A stretch of DNA of 48,375 bases from Planctomycetaceae bacterium (GCA_016795145.1 JAEUII010000328.1:1-48375), one strand, 5' to 3'. Positions 1 to 8,451 are shown, numbered from the stretch's first letter. Made by a program: numbers and translations. The notes: generated by a model not told the origin, from the sequence alone.

Positions 1-563
1 TTGGGATTTGCATTGGCTTTTCTGCTGCAGCCTTTGCAGCAGAGAAAGACGGTCGTACCATTCAGATCCAGCTTGATAGGAGCGCCCATTGAACCAAGTA
101 GGCTCTTAGTCTGGATTGCACAGTACTTCTGTGCTTCCGCAGCGGCACGGTCCTCTTTCGACAGTTTGGCAAGAACTGCAGACGCTTCCGTCAGTGATTT
201 GGCTCTAATCAGCGTGTCCTTCCCGCCCTTGACGGCTTCTTCAACACAGCTTTCACAGCACACAAAAACTGGTTTGCCATCGATCATGACTCTGATCGGT
301 GCTCCCATGGCACCGAGTCGGCTGTACTCCATCATCACGCAGAATCGCTGCGCCTCAGCCAATTTGCGGTCCGCAGTCGAGAGTTCGGAAAGTGCTTCGG
401 CAACGTCCTTCTCCATCTTTGCTGCATCTTGTTGGTGATCATGGTGCTTTTCGTCGGCGTGCCCTGGCTTGTCGTCGGCAAAGCCATTCGCAGATAACGA
501 AAGACAGACAACGATTCCGAGTAGGGACGGGTTTAGCAAAAAACGAGATCGAGAAAACACCAT
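1..563 (-). CDS. Secreted two-repeat TRASH-like metal-binding protein, C-terminus cut by window edge
   Basis: Reading frame open from an ATG at 563 to the window edge, about 187 residues visible. An AGGA sits 8 nt before this ATG; an in-frame ATG at 572 has no properly spaced site. Residues 1-29 form a signal peptide (hydrophobic LLGIVVCLSLS, then NGFA). A His/Asp stretch follows (HADEKHHDHQQD). Two copies of one domain come next, about residues 61-125 and 135-187: each has a Cys, then LGAMGAP or LGSMGAP, then CCESC or CCKGC, giving C-x25/26-C-x3-C, like a stretched TRASH motif. The 8452-8853 lipoprotein carries the same domain. The role is probably periplasmic metal binding; this is inference from the Cys pattern and the pump neighbourhood. 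Confidence 0.85.
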   Translation of the reverse strand, partial: MVFSRSRFLLNPSLLGIVVCLSLSANGFADDKPGHADEKHHDHQQDAAKMEKDVAEALSELSTADRKLAEAQRFCVMMEYSRLGAMGAPIRVMIDGKPVFVCCESCVEEAVKGGKDTLIRAKSLTEASAVLAKLSKEDRAAAEAQKYCAIQTKSLLGSMGAPIKLDLNGTTVFLCCKGCSRKANANP

Positions 564-890
564 GTCTTTCATCCTGTTGAAAACGAAAATTCAAGAAAAT
601 CTTCCATCGTGCCGACGTGCGAAATCACAATTCACAAAGAGAACGGCTAAAGCAACACCGGTCATTTGATGCAGAAAGTGCCATTCGTCTTCACGGTATT
701 CAAAGATTGTCAGCAAAGTTTTCGAAATTCGGACAGACTGCTGCAATCCTGCGTGAAGACAGCCTTCCGGGATGTCTTCACGCAAAATTTCTTGATCGAG
801 AATGCCGCATCAGAGGTTGGTAGGCCAACGTATGATGCGGCGGAAGTGCTGCTAAAGTCCGCTCCGACTGATCTCCACAGCCTGCTATTC
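564..890. other. Intergenic region with one perfect hairpin
   Basis: No convincing gene. It separates two minus-strand genes for TRASH-like proteins, so it holds the leader of the 563 gene. A perfect 12-bp inverted repeat lies at 750-784. Short frames on both strands here have no ribosome site or recognisable protein character. Confidence 0.5.
750..784. repeat. Perfect 12-bp inverted repeat
   Basis: Arms TGCGTGAAGACA (750-761) and TGTCTTCACGCA (773-784) flank an 11-nt loop. Neither strand has a T-run after the stem, so a rho-independent terminator is unlikely. It lies about 190 bp upstream of the 563 gene and about 110 bp downstream of the 891-1943 gene. It could be a regulator site or an RNA-end stabilising hairpin. 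Confidence 0.6.
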
Positions 891-1943
891 TTATCGCAGA
901 ACTCCATCTGGCATCAGACGACCCGATGCTGGACGCGTCGGGATGAAACTCCTCTCACGTGGCACAATTCCAAAGTATTTGGCTGGATCTCTTTTGACAG
1001 CGGCAACGCAGGCTTCGCAGCAGACTTGTATCGTCCGCCCTGAAACCGTAACTGGAATCGGTGGTCCCATGGAGCCAAGCTCTTCGCCTGTAACCGGGCA
1101 AAGCTGCTGTGGAGGGGCCTGATCTCTTGGTGTAAACGAATCTGTTCGACTCATCTCCTCACGATTTGAGAAGGGCTTTAGCTCTTGAGCGACCTTTGCG
1201 AAGTACTTCGCTGGATTTTTCTTCACAGAGGCAACACAGGCTTCGCAGCAAACGTGAATTGTTCGTCCGGAAATTGTGACCGGAATCGGCGAACCCATGG
1301 ATCCAAGTTCTTCGCCAGTGACAGGACACAATCGCTGAGTGTTAGGCTGCAGATAAGACTGACGAGGGTTTGACGGTTGGCGAGAAGCGTCGAATGGCAC
1401 GGCTCCGGTTTCGTCGGTGACGCGCCGCAGGTATTTTTCCGGATTTCGTTGCACTGCGGCAACGCACGCCTGACAGCAGACTTGAATCGTCCGTCCGGAG
1501 ACGGTCACAGGAATTGGTCGTCCCATCGAGCCAAGCGCTTCCCCAGTAACCGGGCAAATTCGCTGTACACTGGTTTGAGAAAACGGTTTTCTTCCCCGCA
1601 GATCCGTTCTTCGAGGTTCCCAGCCATCATTCACTTGAGACGCAGATTGGTCGGGCGAGCAGTTTTGGCAAGCATTAACGCAATCGGGACAATCCTGACG
1701 TCCACAGTTTTCCGGCGAACATGGAAATCGTGGGTCACAAGTTCTACACGGGCACTTTACTGAATCTCGCCGATCGACGAGGAGCGACGATCGCCTAGAC
1801 TCCATGGTTCGATTCGACGATTGCGACCAGGTTGCTGCTGACGGTTGATTGGACTGGCAACCGGGTCCATTACAGAACGGGCGTGTGGAAAGCTGTGAAC
1901 TCATGGCACTAATGGCCACGAGCAGATAAAGCAGAGAATTCAT
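891..1943 (-). CDS. Secreted Cys-rich protein with three TRASH-like repeats
   Basis: 350 aa. An AAAGG lies 8 nt before the ATG at 1943; the ATG at 1949 is only 2 nt from it, so 1943 is preferred. A short hydrophobic N-terminus (LLYLLVAISA) suggests export. Residues 64-95 are Cys-rich (CPCRTC, then nine Cys in all). Three near-identical domains follow at about 130-174, 206-250 and 282-326, with a 76-residue period. Each reads CPVTGE.LGSMG.PIPVT.SGRTI.VCC.ACVA, ending in NP or DP and KY. The Cys spacing is C-x25-C-x3-C; classical TRASH domains have C-x19-22-C-x3-C. It is probably a multivalent metal-binding or metal-scavenging protein of the cell envelope. The substrate cannot be told; the RND neighbours suggest Cu or Ag. 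Confidence 0.85.
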   Translation of the reverse strand: MNSLLYLLVAISAMSSQLSTRPFCNGPGCQSNQPSAATWSQSSNRTMESRRSSLLVDRRDSVKCPCRTCDPRFPCSPENCGRQDCPDCVNACQNCSPDQSASQVNDGWEPRRTDLRGRKPFSQTSVQRICPVTGEALGSMGRPIPVTVSGRTIQVCCQACVAAVQRNPEKYLRRVTDETGAVPFDASRQPSNPRQSYLQPNTQRLCPVTGEELGSMGSPIPVTISGRTIHVCCEACVASVKKNPAKYFAKVAQELKPFSNREEMSRTDSFTPRDQAPPQQLCPVTGEELGSMGPPIPVTVSGRTIQVCCEACVAAVKRDPAKYFGIVPRERSFIPTRPASGRLMPDGVLR

Positions 1944-2121
1944 GGACATGACCTTTCATCAGAACAGGGGCGAGTAGCACTTTGCTGATCGCAAATACGG
2001 AACTAATCCGCCGTCGTCTGCGGAAGGGAAAATCCCATGAACGTATGCATCGTGCATAGAGCCGGAGGCGTTCAAATCAATCCGCCACCGATGGGTCACT
2101 AATGATTCGCACGAGTTACCA

Positions 2122-2709
2122 TTACCATTGAGGAACCGTGGAGTATGAACCATTTCCATGATTCCAGTTGCGCGGCGTTCGGTAGGCCGGGGTTGAGTAA
2201 GAGCCGTCAATGCCTCGCGACATGTACGGCGCGGAATAGTTGTCGGAATACCACTGTGCCGAATTCGGATCTGTCAAGTACTGATTTCCGTTCGATGGGC
2301 TTATCGAGTAAGGATTGCTTGAACTGCGAGTCCGGCTCATGTAGTTGCGGCTGTACGGTAGGTTGCCGTATTCTGACGTACGGATACTACTGCTCAGATT
2401 GTAGTCAAAACTCGCGTGTTCCTGGTTGTCATGGAAAGCACCATGTGAAATCGACTGATGCAGCGAGTTGTGCTGCCGATTGTCCAATCCCAGACTGTGG
2501 GCCTGATCATGACTGGACTGACGATCGATGCTGCGGTGACTGAGTCCAGTGTGATAACGCTGTTCCGGTGTGTACGCCGATCCTGTGTTGCTGGAAAATG
2601 CAGTACCTATCTTGTTGCTGTACGGACCATAGTTGTGGTCCGCTCTGACGATGGCCTGATTCGCGACAGCGACTGCCATCGTCAGCAAGATCCCGATGAA
2701 CTTCTTCAT
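2122..2709 (-). CDS. Secreted Ser/Tyr/Asn/His-rich protein of unknown function
   Basis: 195 aa. The start at 2709 has GGAG 7 nt upstream and opens directly into a signal peptide (MKKFIGILLTMAVAVANQAIVRA). The mature part is low-complexity and rich in Ser, Tyr, Asn, His and Gln, with no Cys. Patches such as HSLGLDNRQHNSLHQSISH suggest loose metal binding or an extended surface protein. I recognise no family. The next gene downstream encodes a TRASH-repeat protein, so co-expression in the metal response is possible. Longer upstream frames to 2799 are not supported by a ribosome site. Confidence 0.75.
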   Translation of the reverse strand: MKKFIGILLTMAVAVANQAIVRADHNYGPYSNKIGTAFSSNTGSAYTPEQRYHTGLSHRSIDRQSSHDQAHSLGLDNRQHNSLHQSISHGAFHDNQEHASFDYNLSSSIRTSEYGNLPYSRNYMSRTRSSSNPYSISPSNGNQYLTDPNSAQWYSDNYSAPYMSRGIDGSYSTPAYRTPRNWNHGNGSYSTVPQW

Positions 2710-3295
2710 TGTTTTTCTCCGAATGAATATCGTTGGAACTCGTGTCATTCCGCCGGTTGTCGATCGACATCGGCGAGACATCATCTCAGTGACGCACATG
2801 CCGTGCCGTTCAAGGACGAACCGATAATCAATGCATTTGTTGTTCGCGAATCGCCATGTGGCGATTTGCGATGTCGTCTTTCCGACATCACATGGCGCGT
2901 TCTTGACTACGCTGGATTAACGTCACGAACCTTTATGACTTGGACCGTCGAGTTTGGCCCCTCGTACCGGTTACTGTCTGTTTCGCCGTGGCGATTGCCG
3001 GACGCAGACTTGCGGCAGTACCAACATGCACGGATGGACCGCAGTTTGATTGGTTCTGCCACGGATTGAGCTGCACCCGTTTCCTCACACTCTCGCTGAT
3101 CATTCTCGCCGGCCAGACTCAACGAACGTTATTCTCACCAGTCGATATCGAGAAAAACTTAGAAAACATCTGCGGTTCCGTGAAGAATACTGACGGGAGA
3201 AACATCAAATATAGTGAACGAGTTGAGAGCGATGCGTTGACCCTGTCGTCGATTTGCGATGTCGCCACCAGCCGTTTCTTATCGGGAGTGCTGGA
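2710..3295. other. Divergent intergenic region with hairpins and a repeated 15-mer
   Basis: A 586-bp gap between divergent genes (2709 minus, 3296 plus), so it must hold both promoters. Two adjoining hairpins lie at 2845-2889. The 15-mer CGATTTGCGATGTCG occurs at 2862-2876 and again at 3250-3264, the second copy about 30 bp before the 3296 start. No convincing gene on either strand. Confidence 0.5.
2845..2889. repeat. Two adjacent inverted repeats
   Basis: First stem: CGCGAATCGCCA (2845-2856) pairs with TGGCGATTTGCG (2859-2870) through 12 positions with one G-T pair and a 2-nt loop. Second stem: GATGTCG (2870-2876) pairs with CGACATC (2883-2889). They lie 136-180 bp upstream of the 2709 gene start. 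They could be a regulatory site or a leader structure. Confidence 0.55.
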
Positions 3296-3880
3296 ATGTC
3301 AAATTTGCGTGTTCTTGCTGGGCTGATGTTGATTCCGCTGGCTTTTGCGGCTGAGGTCGCCGCGAGTCCTTCTCCAGTGGCAAGTGAAGACTGGAATGCA
3401 ATTCATCGCCAAATGGGAGCCACTGGGAAGAATGGATATCGCCCAATGACGTCGAGGGCCTACCAGAGTTCGGCGAGATTCCATTCGCGAGCGTTGAATT
3501 CCTATGGAGCCGAGTGCCAACAAGTGCCAGTAGAAACAGCGAGAGAGCACTTGACGCAGGTTCAGTCGAGCGTCGCTGCAGTGAAAAAAGAGATCAAGAA
3601 AATCGACTCGGAAACTGCGACGAAAGCCGGAATTCAGGAAGATGTTGCCGCGATAATGAAGCAGCTGGCCGAGTGTGAAAAGATGTGCGGTATGGCTGAC
3701 AAAGCGATCGCTGGTGAAAAAGTGGAGAACGCTCCAGTCTGCGCTCATTGCACATCCATCGAAAAGCAACTGTTGGCGATTCGCAAATCGGAGGATGCGA
3801 TGCTGAAGAAGCTGGGTATCTCAATTCCCGATGATGAGCACGCGGACCACAAAGACCACGAGCATGATGCTAAGAAATGA
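3296..3880 (+). CDS. Secreted coiled-coil protein with Cys motifs and a His-rich tail
   Basis: 194 aa. GGAG is 7 nt before the ATG at 3296, which opens a signal peptide (LRVLAGLMLIPLAFAAEVAA); the longer frame from 3254 adds residues that would bury it. The body is helical and probably coiled-coil (about 80-130). CEKMC lies at 127-131, CAHC at 149-152, and a His/Asp tail at about 180-191 (EHADHKDHEHD). I do not recognise the family. The spacing of Cys on helices and the His tail suggest a periplasmic metal-binding helical bundle. The gene precedes an ECF sigma/anti-sigma pair by 173 bp. Confidence 0.8.
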   Translation: MSNLRVLAGLMLIPLAFAAEVAASPSPVASEDWNAIHRQMGATGKNGYRPMTSRAYQSSARFHSRALNSYGAECQQVPVETAREHLTQVQSSVAAVKKEIKKIDSETATKAGIQEDVAAIMKQLAECEKMCGMADKAIAGEKVENAPVCAHCTSIEKQLLAIRKSEDAMLKKLGISIPDDEHADHKDHEHDAKK

Positions 3881-4053
3881 GTTCTTGAACTCCAGGAAGT
3901 CAAATACGCATTGCCATTAGCCGCTAGACTGCAGCTGGCGGCTGATGGTGTGACGCTGAGTTGCTTCTGCAGGATTACTTCGTCTGCTATCAATCCCACA
4001 ACCATGATGCTGAATCCGTCCTTTGAATATCGGTTGAATCATCAGGAGTCTCC

Positions 4054-4581
4054 ATGTCGCTCGAAGACAGCTTGATCAGGCTTGCTGCCACTGGCGACCG
4101 TGAGGCTCAGAGGCTTTTATATGAATCGTTAAGAGATTCAATCAGTCGGCTGGTTTCACGCATCGTGGACTCATCTGACGTGGATGATGTGACTCAGGAA
4201 ATCTTTCTGCATGTGTTCCGAGTGCTTGGCTCTTTTCGGTTTGAGTCGGAATTCACGACATGGGTGTTTCGACTTGCGGTTAACGATGCTCTGCAGCATC
4301 TTCGTCGCAAACGGCGCCGACCGCTTGTTCCAATGGGGGATCTGGATATGCCGTGTCGAAGTCAACAGAATCCTATTGAGAACAACGAGATCCTTTCTCT
4401 TGCACTGTCGAAGCTGGATCCGGAACTTCGGGTTATCCTTCATCTAAAGGAGGAACAGGAAGAAAGCTACTCAAGGATCGCCGAGATTCTCAGAATCCCA
4501 GAAGGGACGGTAGGATCGAGGCTCAATCGGGCACGGCGAGAATTGAGAACTGAACTTCTGGCTCTGGGTTGGGGAGATTGA
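4054..4581 (+). CDS. ECF-type RNA polymerase sigma factor
   Basis: 175 aa, the usual ECF length. AGGAG is 5 nt before the ATG. Region 2 is seen at about 10-75 (DSSDVDDVTQEIFLHVFRVL, then FTTWVFRLAVNDALQHLRRKRRR). Region 4 is at about 115-170 (LDPELRVILHLKEEQEESY, then IAEILRIPEGTVGSRLNRAR, a helix-turn-helix). Regions 1.1 and 3 are absent, as expected. It overlaps no gene but ends 1 nt before the anti-sigma start, so the pair is co-transcribed and probably translationally coupled. It likely directs transcription of the metal genes downstream; its target promoters cannot be read from sequence alone. Confidence 0.93.
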   Translation: MSLEDSLIRLAATGDREAQRLLYESLRDSISRLVSRIVDSSDVDDVTQEIFLHVFRVLGSFRFESEFTTWVFRLAVNDALQHLRRKRRRPLVPMGDLDMPCRSQQNPIENNEILSLALSKLDPELRVILHLKEEQEESYSRIAEILRIPEGTVGSRLNRARRELRTELLALGWGD

Positions 4582-4582
4582 C

Positions 4583-5410
4583 ATGAATTGCGACGACGTC
4601 AACGCGAAGCTGTCCGAGTTCTACGATCGCGAATTGCCTGCGGACCAAATGGCAGAGATCAGCGAACATGTCAACAACTGCGACGGCTGCACGGCAGAAC
4701 TCCGTTCTTTTGGTCAAATTGGTAGACTGTTTCGCGAACAGGGTGAGTCGATTACGGCATCAGGGAATTGGGCAGGCATTGTAGTTCGTCTTGATGAACA
4801 AACCGGGCGCTTCTCAAAGTGGCGTTTTCCCCGTTCTTCGTATCGCTTGGCATCATTGATTGCGGCATCACTGATTGCGGCAGTTGTAATTGGATACTGG
4901 GCCGCATTACGAACTTCACATGACGGGATCGAGCTTGTCGCCGCCGCTCACGTTCACAAGACTCTGACACGTTTTCCACAGAAGCCTCGTGCTGTCGTTG
5001 ATGAATTATCGACTCAGTACGATGGGACGTTGGTTTCGCTTGCTGCCGCTAAGGAACTGCTGGGTTATGAGCCAGTCGTATCGCTACTGTCCTCATCTGG
5101 CTACAGAGTCGCATCGACTCATGTTTTAAAAATGCCATGTTGCAAGTGTTCGGCTTCATTGTGTGTTCGCCAAGACGGATCAGAATTCCTGATTTTTGAG
5201 CACAACGAAGAGCAGCCAATGTGGTTCGGTGATTCGCCAACGATCTCCGCGCGATGTTGCGGTCAGGTGTGCCACTGCGCTCAAATGCCCGATCAGTTGG
5301 CTGTCACGTGGAAAGTCGGTCCGAGATTTGTAACCGCAATCGGTGTCGAAGGGCTCGATGAAATTGCTCGGTTGATGGCCATAGTGAGTCTTCCGAACTC
5401 TGCTGTGTAG
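4583..5410 (+). CDS. Transmembrane zinc-finger anti-sigma factor with Cys-rich outer domain
   Basis: 275 aa. Starts 1 nt after the sigma factor stop, with GGGGAG upstream. Residues 1-45 are a zinc anti-sigma domain with H29, C33 and C36 (HVNNCDGC), which in this family holds the sigma factor. One membrane helix lies at about 88-108. The outer domain (about 110-275) carries two Cys clusters: CCKC at 186-189 with C194, and CC at 225-226 followed by CHC at 230-232. Membrane anti-sigma factors usually sense a signal outside the membrane, so the Cys clusters are good candidates for a metal sensor (inference). The placement inside a metal-efflux island supports this. Confidence 0.88.
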   Translation: MNCDDVNAKLSEFYDRELPADQMAEISEHVNNCDGCTAELRSFGQIGRLFREQGESITASGNWAGIVVRLDEQTGRFSKWRFPRSSYRLASLIAASLIAAVVIGYWAALRTSHDGIELVAAAHVHKTLTRFPQKPRAVVDELSTQYDGTLVSLAAAKELLGYEPVVSLLSSSGYRVASTHVLKMPCCKCSASLCVRQDGSEFLIFEHNEEQPMWFGDSPTISARCCGQVCHCAQMPDQLAVTWKVGPRFVTAIGVEGLDEIARLMAIVSLPNSAV

Positions 5411-5546
5411 TCCGCCGCGGAGGTATTTCTCGGCGTCAAAGGGCCATTTTCGTAGAAATTGAGTTTTCTGTGTTTATTCGGTGAAGGATTCGGATCGTAG
5501 CATCATCAAATCAATGTGGGACCGCAGGTAGGCAGGATTCTTCCAG

Positions 5547-5945
5547 ATGACTTCAACAGCCCTTAATTTGATGACAGCGTTTGTGCTCGTGTGCGGACTT
5601 CTGCCGAGCCAAATGTTCGGTTGTTGCTCGGAATGCAAGTGTGGACGTGGCGTTGCAACACAGAATGGCAACGCCAAATCGGATTGCAATGCGCGACGTT
5701 GCTGTTCTGGACAACGAAGTGGCGGTCTTGGCTGCGATGCGATTGCTCCATGTTGTTGTAAAAAACAAACTGCAGTCCCGTTAATTGATGTCACCCAAAG
5801 GGCTAACCTCGCTACGGGCGTCAGCGTTGATGGCAGTTCTGTGCTTATCAAGGTCATTCGAAGTCTGATGTTGCCGCACACATCGTGCGTTCACTCTCAT
5901 CTTAGATGTTCATGGCAGGCTTTTGCATGTGTGTGGATTAAGTAA
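5547..5945 (+). CDS. Small secreted Cys-rich protein
   Basis: 132 aa. A weak AGGA lies 9 nt before the ATG. The N-terminus is hydrophobic (LMTAFVLVCGLLPSQMFG) and fits a signal peptide. Residues 26-75 hold many Cys (CCSECKCGRG, CNARRCC, APCCCKK). The C-terminal half is less rich, with a few His and Cys (HTSCVHSHLRC). No family recognised. It follows the anti-sigma gene by 136 bp in the same direction. It could be a periplasmic metal-binding protein. Overlapping minus-strand frames are shadows. Confidence is limited by the weak ribosome site. Confidence 0.55.
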   Translation: MTSTALNLMTAFVLVCGLLPSQMFGCCSECKCGRGVATQNGNAKSDCNARRCCSGQRSGGLGCDAIAPCCCKKQTAVPLIDVTQRANLATGVSVDGSSVLIKVIRSLMLPHTSCVHSHLRCSWQAFACVWIK

Positions 5946-6057
5946 AAGCCTGCGTAAACACGTTGTTCAAGAAGAGTTTATCGGTATCAACTGCAATTTG
6001 TTGCAGGGCAATTCGAACATTCAAATCTATCTGACACTCAATCAAAGGGACTCTCTC

Positions 6058-6426
6058 ATGTTTACTCGCTATTCACTTTCGGCTCTATTCGCACTGGCAG
6101 CGTTGATCAGCAACTTCGGCTTACAGGCTGACTCGCCGACTCCGGAATCATCTGGCCAGCAGAGCAAGCAGATTTGTTGCCTCAAGCGTGCCTACTGTTG
6201 TTCGATTAAGGCCAAGTGTTGCTCCCAGTCGTCAATCACTCAGATCGCAGACACGACGGCTCCCGTTCAAACCGTGTCATCTGCCGGAGAAGACAAGATC
6301 TCCGATTGCTGTGCTGCTCAGGCGGACTGCTGCTTCACTGGTTCGCACTGTTGCCTCGCTGAAGCTGCATGCTGCCGTGAGGGTTCAGACTGCTGTGAAA
6401 TGAACGCCGTTTGCTGCCAGCAGTGA
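6058..6426 (+). CDS. Secreted metallothionein-like protein with CC pairs every 7 residues
   Basis: 122 aa. AAAGGGA is 7 nt before the ATG at 6058; the frame reaches back to 5923, but only 6058 starts a signal peptide (MFTRYSLSALFALAALISN). Two runs of paired Cys follow. The first has CC at about 39, 47 and 54. The second, at about 91-121, has six CC pairs spaced CC-x5-CC (CCFTGSHCC, CCREGSDCC), ending in CCQQ. That is about 18 Cys in 122 residues with a heptad spacing. It looks like a periplasmic metal-sequestering protein, perhaps metallothionein-like; classical metallothioneins are cytoplasmic and use CxC more. A terminator-like stem follows at 6459-6488. Confidence 0.85.
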   Translation: MFTRYSLSALFALAALISNFGLQADSPTPESSGQQSKQICCLKRAYCCSIKAKCCSQSSITQIADTTAPVQTVSSAGEDKISDCCAAQADCCFTGSHCCLAEAACCREGSDCCEMNAVCCQQ

Positions 6427-6458
6427 TTTTGGAACAAATTGGGCCAGGCTGTGGAGGA

Positions 6459-6488
6459 GCTCCTGAGTTTGCTTGCAGACTCAGGAGC
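6459..6488 (+). terminator. Perfect 10-bp stem, probable terminator
   Basis: GCTCCTGAGT (6459-6468) pairs with ACTCAGGAGC (6479-6488) around a 10-nt loop. A T-rich stretch (GGTTTTG) starts a few bases later. It sits about 30 bp after the 6426 stop. The T-run is weak and offset, so it may instead protect the mRNA end. Confidence 0.5.
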
Positions 6489-6690
6489 CGCTTGGTTTTG
6501 CTGAGCCTATGTCAAACTTGACGCTTATCTTATCGAAGATGGACTCATGGATTGCAATGGCTGCTGCTGCATTGCTGGGCATCGGTCATTGATTCTGAAG
6601 CGAAGCGAGGCAGTGTCGAGAATTGATCTGTGATGTCGTTCAGTCTTTCGCTAGAATGTCATTACGGGATATCAGTAGGACTGAACGATC

Positions 6691-7101
6691 ATGTTTCATC
6701 GTATGCTATCGCTATTGCTGATCGGTGCGACCGTTTTGGGGCCGTCGATCTGCTGTTGTACGATGAAGGTGGCGAGTGCAGAAACCTCGGCACCAAAGTG
6801 TTGCTGCTGTCAAAAGGATGACACAGCGAAGCAGTGTCCAGGAAGTTCCGATGGTAACAGGGAACACGAATGCCCTTGTCAAAAGCATCGAGCAGTGGGA
6901 GTGCGGCTGGATGACAGCCTGATCCTGCAGACGTCACCGTGGGTGAAGTGGATCATCGAACTCTCCTACCTCTGTTCGCCCGTGTTGTTCCGGCAAACCG
7001 ATGAGGTGCCGCCACGCGCCGCGCGATTTCTTCCAGGAAGAAGCCCCCCAATGCTGGCGGGCAGAACACTTCTGATTGCACACAACGTAAGTCGCTGTTA
7101 A
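6691..7101 (+). CDS. Small secreted Cys-rich protein
   Basis: 136 aa. AGGA about 10 nt before the ATG. A signal peptide is clear (MLSLLLIGATVLGPSI), followed at once by CCC and then KCCCCQK, QCPG and ECPCQK within residues 21-62. The second half has no Cys except SYLC at about 92 and the final residue C136; it includes a hydrophobic patch (WIIELSYLCSPVLF). It may be a periplasmic metal-binding or anchoring protein. No family recognised with certainty. It is the third Cys-rich small gene in a row between the sigma pair and the TRASH lipoproteins. Confidence 0.75.
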   Translation: MFHRMLSLLLIGATVLGPSICCCTMKVASAETSAPKCCCCQKDDTAKQCPGSSDGNREHECPCQKHRAVGVRLDDSLILQTSPWVKWIIELSYLCSPVLFRQTDEVPPRAARFLPGRSPPMLAGRTLLIAHNVSRC

Positions 7102-7270
7102 TCCTGATTGCTCACGGGAACGCCGTCGCTGCGTAACACACGCTGAATAGCGATCGCGGTAACGCAGGACAGCGGCACGCACTACCGAGTCTTTCACACC
7201 GTGCCGACAGAGATCCGTCTGCGAGCCGCATTCGTCGCACTCGCTTAAACGCTCCACCTGCAGTGTGAGC

Positions 7271-7293
7271 AACCTTTACTGTTCCTTTACTGT
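7271..7293. repeat. Short tandem direct repeat upstream of a lipoprotein gene
   Basis: CTTTACTGTTC occurs twice in tandem, about 50-75 bp before the 7345 start, in a position suited to a promoter operator or spacer. The two copies are identical. No matching promoter boxes were confirmed. Confidence 0.4.
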
Positions 7294-7344
7294 TCCTCAA
7301 CTGCCTGGACGCATTGTTGCGTTCTTGCTGCAAGGAGTCGCATG

Positions 7345-8250
7345 ATGAGATTCAATCAGTATTTGTTCTCTGGGGTCGTGTTTTCTGCGGGCGTTCTTTT
7401 TGCGATCGCGGCTGGCTGTGGCTCACAGTCTGCGCCGACGGTCTCCACTCCGCCCGCCAATCCGTCAACGGTCAGCGTACCAGTCACTTCGACAACTGCC
7501 ATCGCCGCTTCAAATAGCAATGACAAGGCAGTCGAAGAGGAAGTGCATCCGCACAAGCCGGGAAGTCATGGCGGAATCATCATTCCGATTGGTTCGGACA
7601 GTTACCACGCGGAAGCCGTCATCGAAACAAGTGGAGATTTTCGTTTGTTGATGCTGGGCAAAGATGAAACTCGCATTCAGGAAGTGGATGTTCAGCCGGT
7701 CAAAGCCTATGTGAAAGCGCTCGGCGATCCCAATGCCACGCCGATAGAACTGGCGGCGGTTCCGCAGGACGGAGACTCGCCCGAAAAAACGTCGCAATTC
7801 GTTGGGCAGCTACCGGAGGAATTTCGAGGCAAGCAACTGGATGTTACGATTCCTAATCTACGAATTGCCGGAGAGCGATTTCGAGTGGGTTTCACGACGG
7901 TAACAGAAACCCACGCTGAAGAAATGCCGGACAGCCTGCCTGCAGACGAAGAGCGAAAGCTCTATTTGACTGCAGGCGGCAAATACACGGAGGCCGACAT
8001 CAAAGCTAATGGCGGTATGACCGCCACTCAGAAATTCAAGGGTATTCCATCGTCGCACGATATGTTCCCCAAGGAAGGCGATCGAATTTGCCCCGTGACG
8101 AAGACGAAAGCTAACCCCAAATTTACCTGGATTGTGGATGGGAAGTCTTATCAGTTTTGCTGTCCACCGTGCGTAGATGAGTTTGTGACGATGGCTAAAG
8201 AGCGACCGGAAGAAATGAAAACTCCCGAGGATTACATCAAGTCAAAATGA
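7345..8250 (+). CDS. Lipoprotein with C-terminal TRASH/YHS-type metal-binding domain
   Basis: 301 aa. AGGAG is 7 nt before the ATG at 7345 and 4 nt before an adjacent ATG at 7342, so 7345 is preferred. The lipobox IAAGC puts the lipidated Cys at residue 25. A Pro/Thr/Ser linker leads to a His-containing segment (HPHKPGSHGG) and a beta-rich middle (about 65-190). The C-terminus holds CPVT at 249 and CCPPC at 272-276, spacing C-x22-C-x3-C, which fits TRASH/YHS metal-binding domains. It is probably anchored in the periplasm and passes or holds metal ions for the downstream pump (inference). Confidence 0.83.
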   Translation: MRFNQYLFSGVVFSAGVLFAIAAGCGSQSAPTVSTPPANPSTVSVPVTSTTAIAASNSNDKAVEEEVHPHKPGSHGGIIIPIGSDSYHAEAVIETSGDFRLLMLGKDETRIQEVDVQPVKAYVKALGDPNATPIELAAVPQDGDSPEKTSQFVGQLPEEFRGKQLDVTIPNLRIAGERFRVGFTTVTETHAEEMPDSLPADEERKLYLTAGGKYTEADIKANGGMTATQKFKGIPSSHDMFPKEGDRICPVTKTKANPKFTWIVDGKSYQFCCPPCVDEFVTMAKERPEEMKTPEDYIKSK

Positions 8251-8286
8251 GTTTGGTCCGCCAGGTCATCGGCACATGGACCTCCT

Positions 8287-8305
8287 AACCTGGCCATGCC
8301 AGGTT
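8287..8305 (+). terminator. Inverted repeat after the 8250 stop
   Basis: AACCTGGC pairs perfectly with GCCAGGTT across a 3-nt loop, 36 bp after the stop. No strong T-run follows (TTCCATC), so it may be an attenuator or mRNA-stabilising hairpin inside the operon. Confidence 0.35.
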
Positions 8306-8451
8306 TCCATCAGTGCCGTTGACACTGGCGTTCCGTCTTCCCAAATGAGATTGCTTTCCCAGTTGAATTGTTCGGTATCGATGCCGGTCTGCCTCGAGTT
8401 TTACAGGTCAATCATTGTCCTTTTCGTGAACTGTTGCATGGAGGATTTGAG

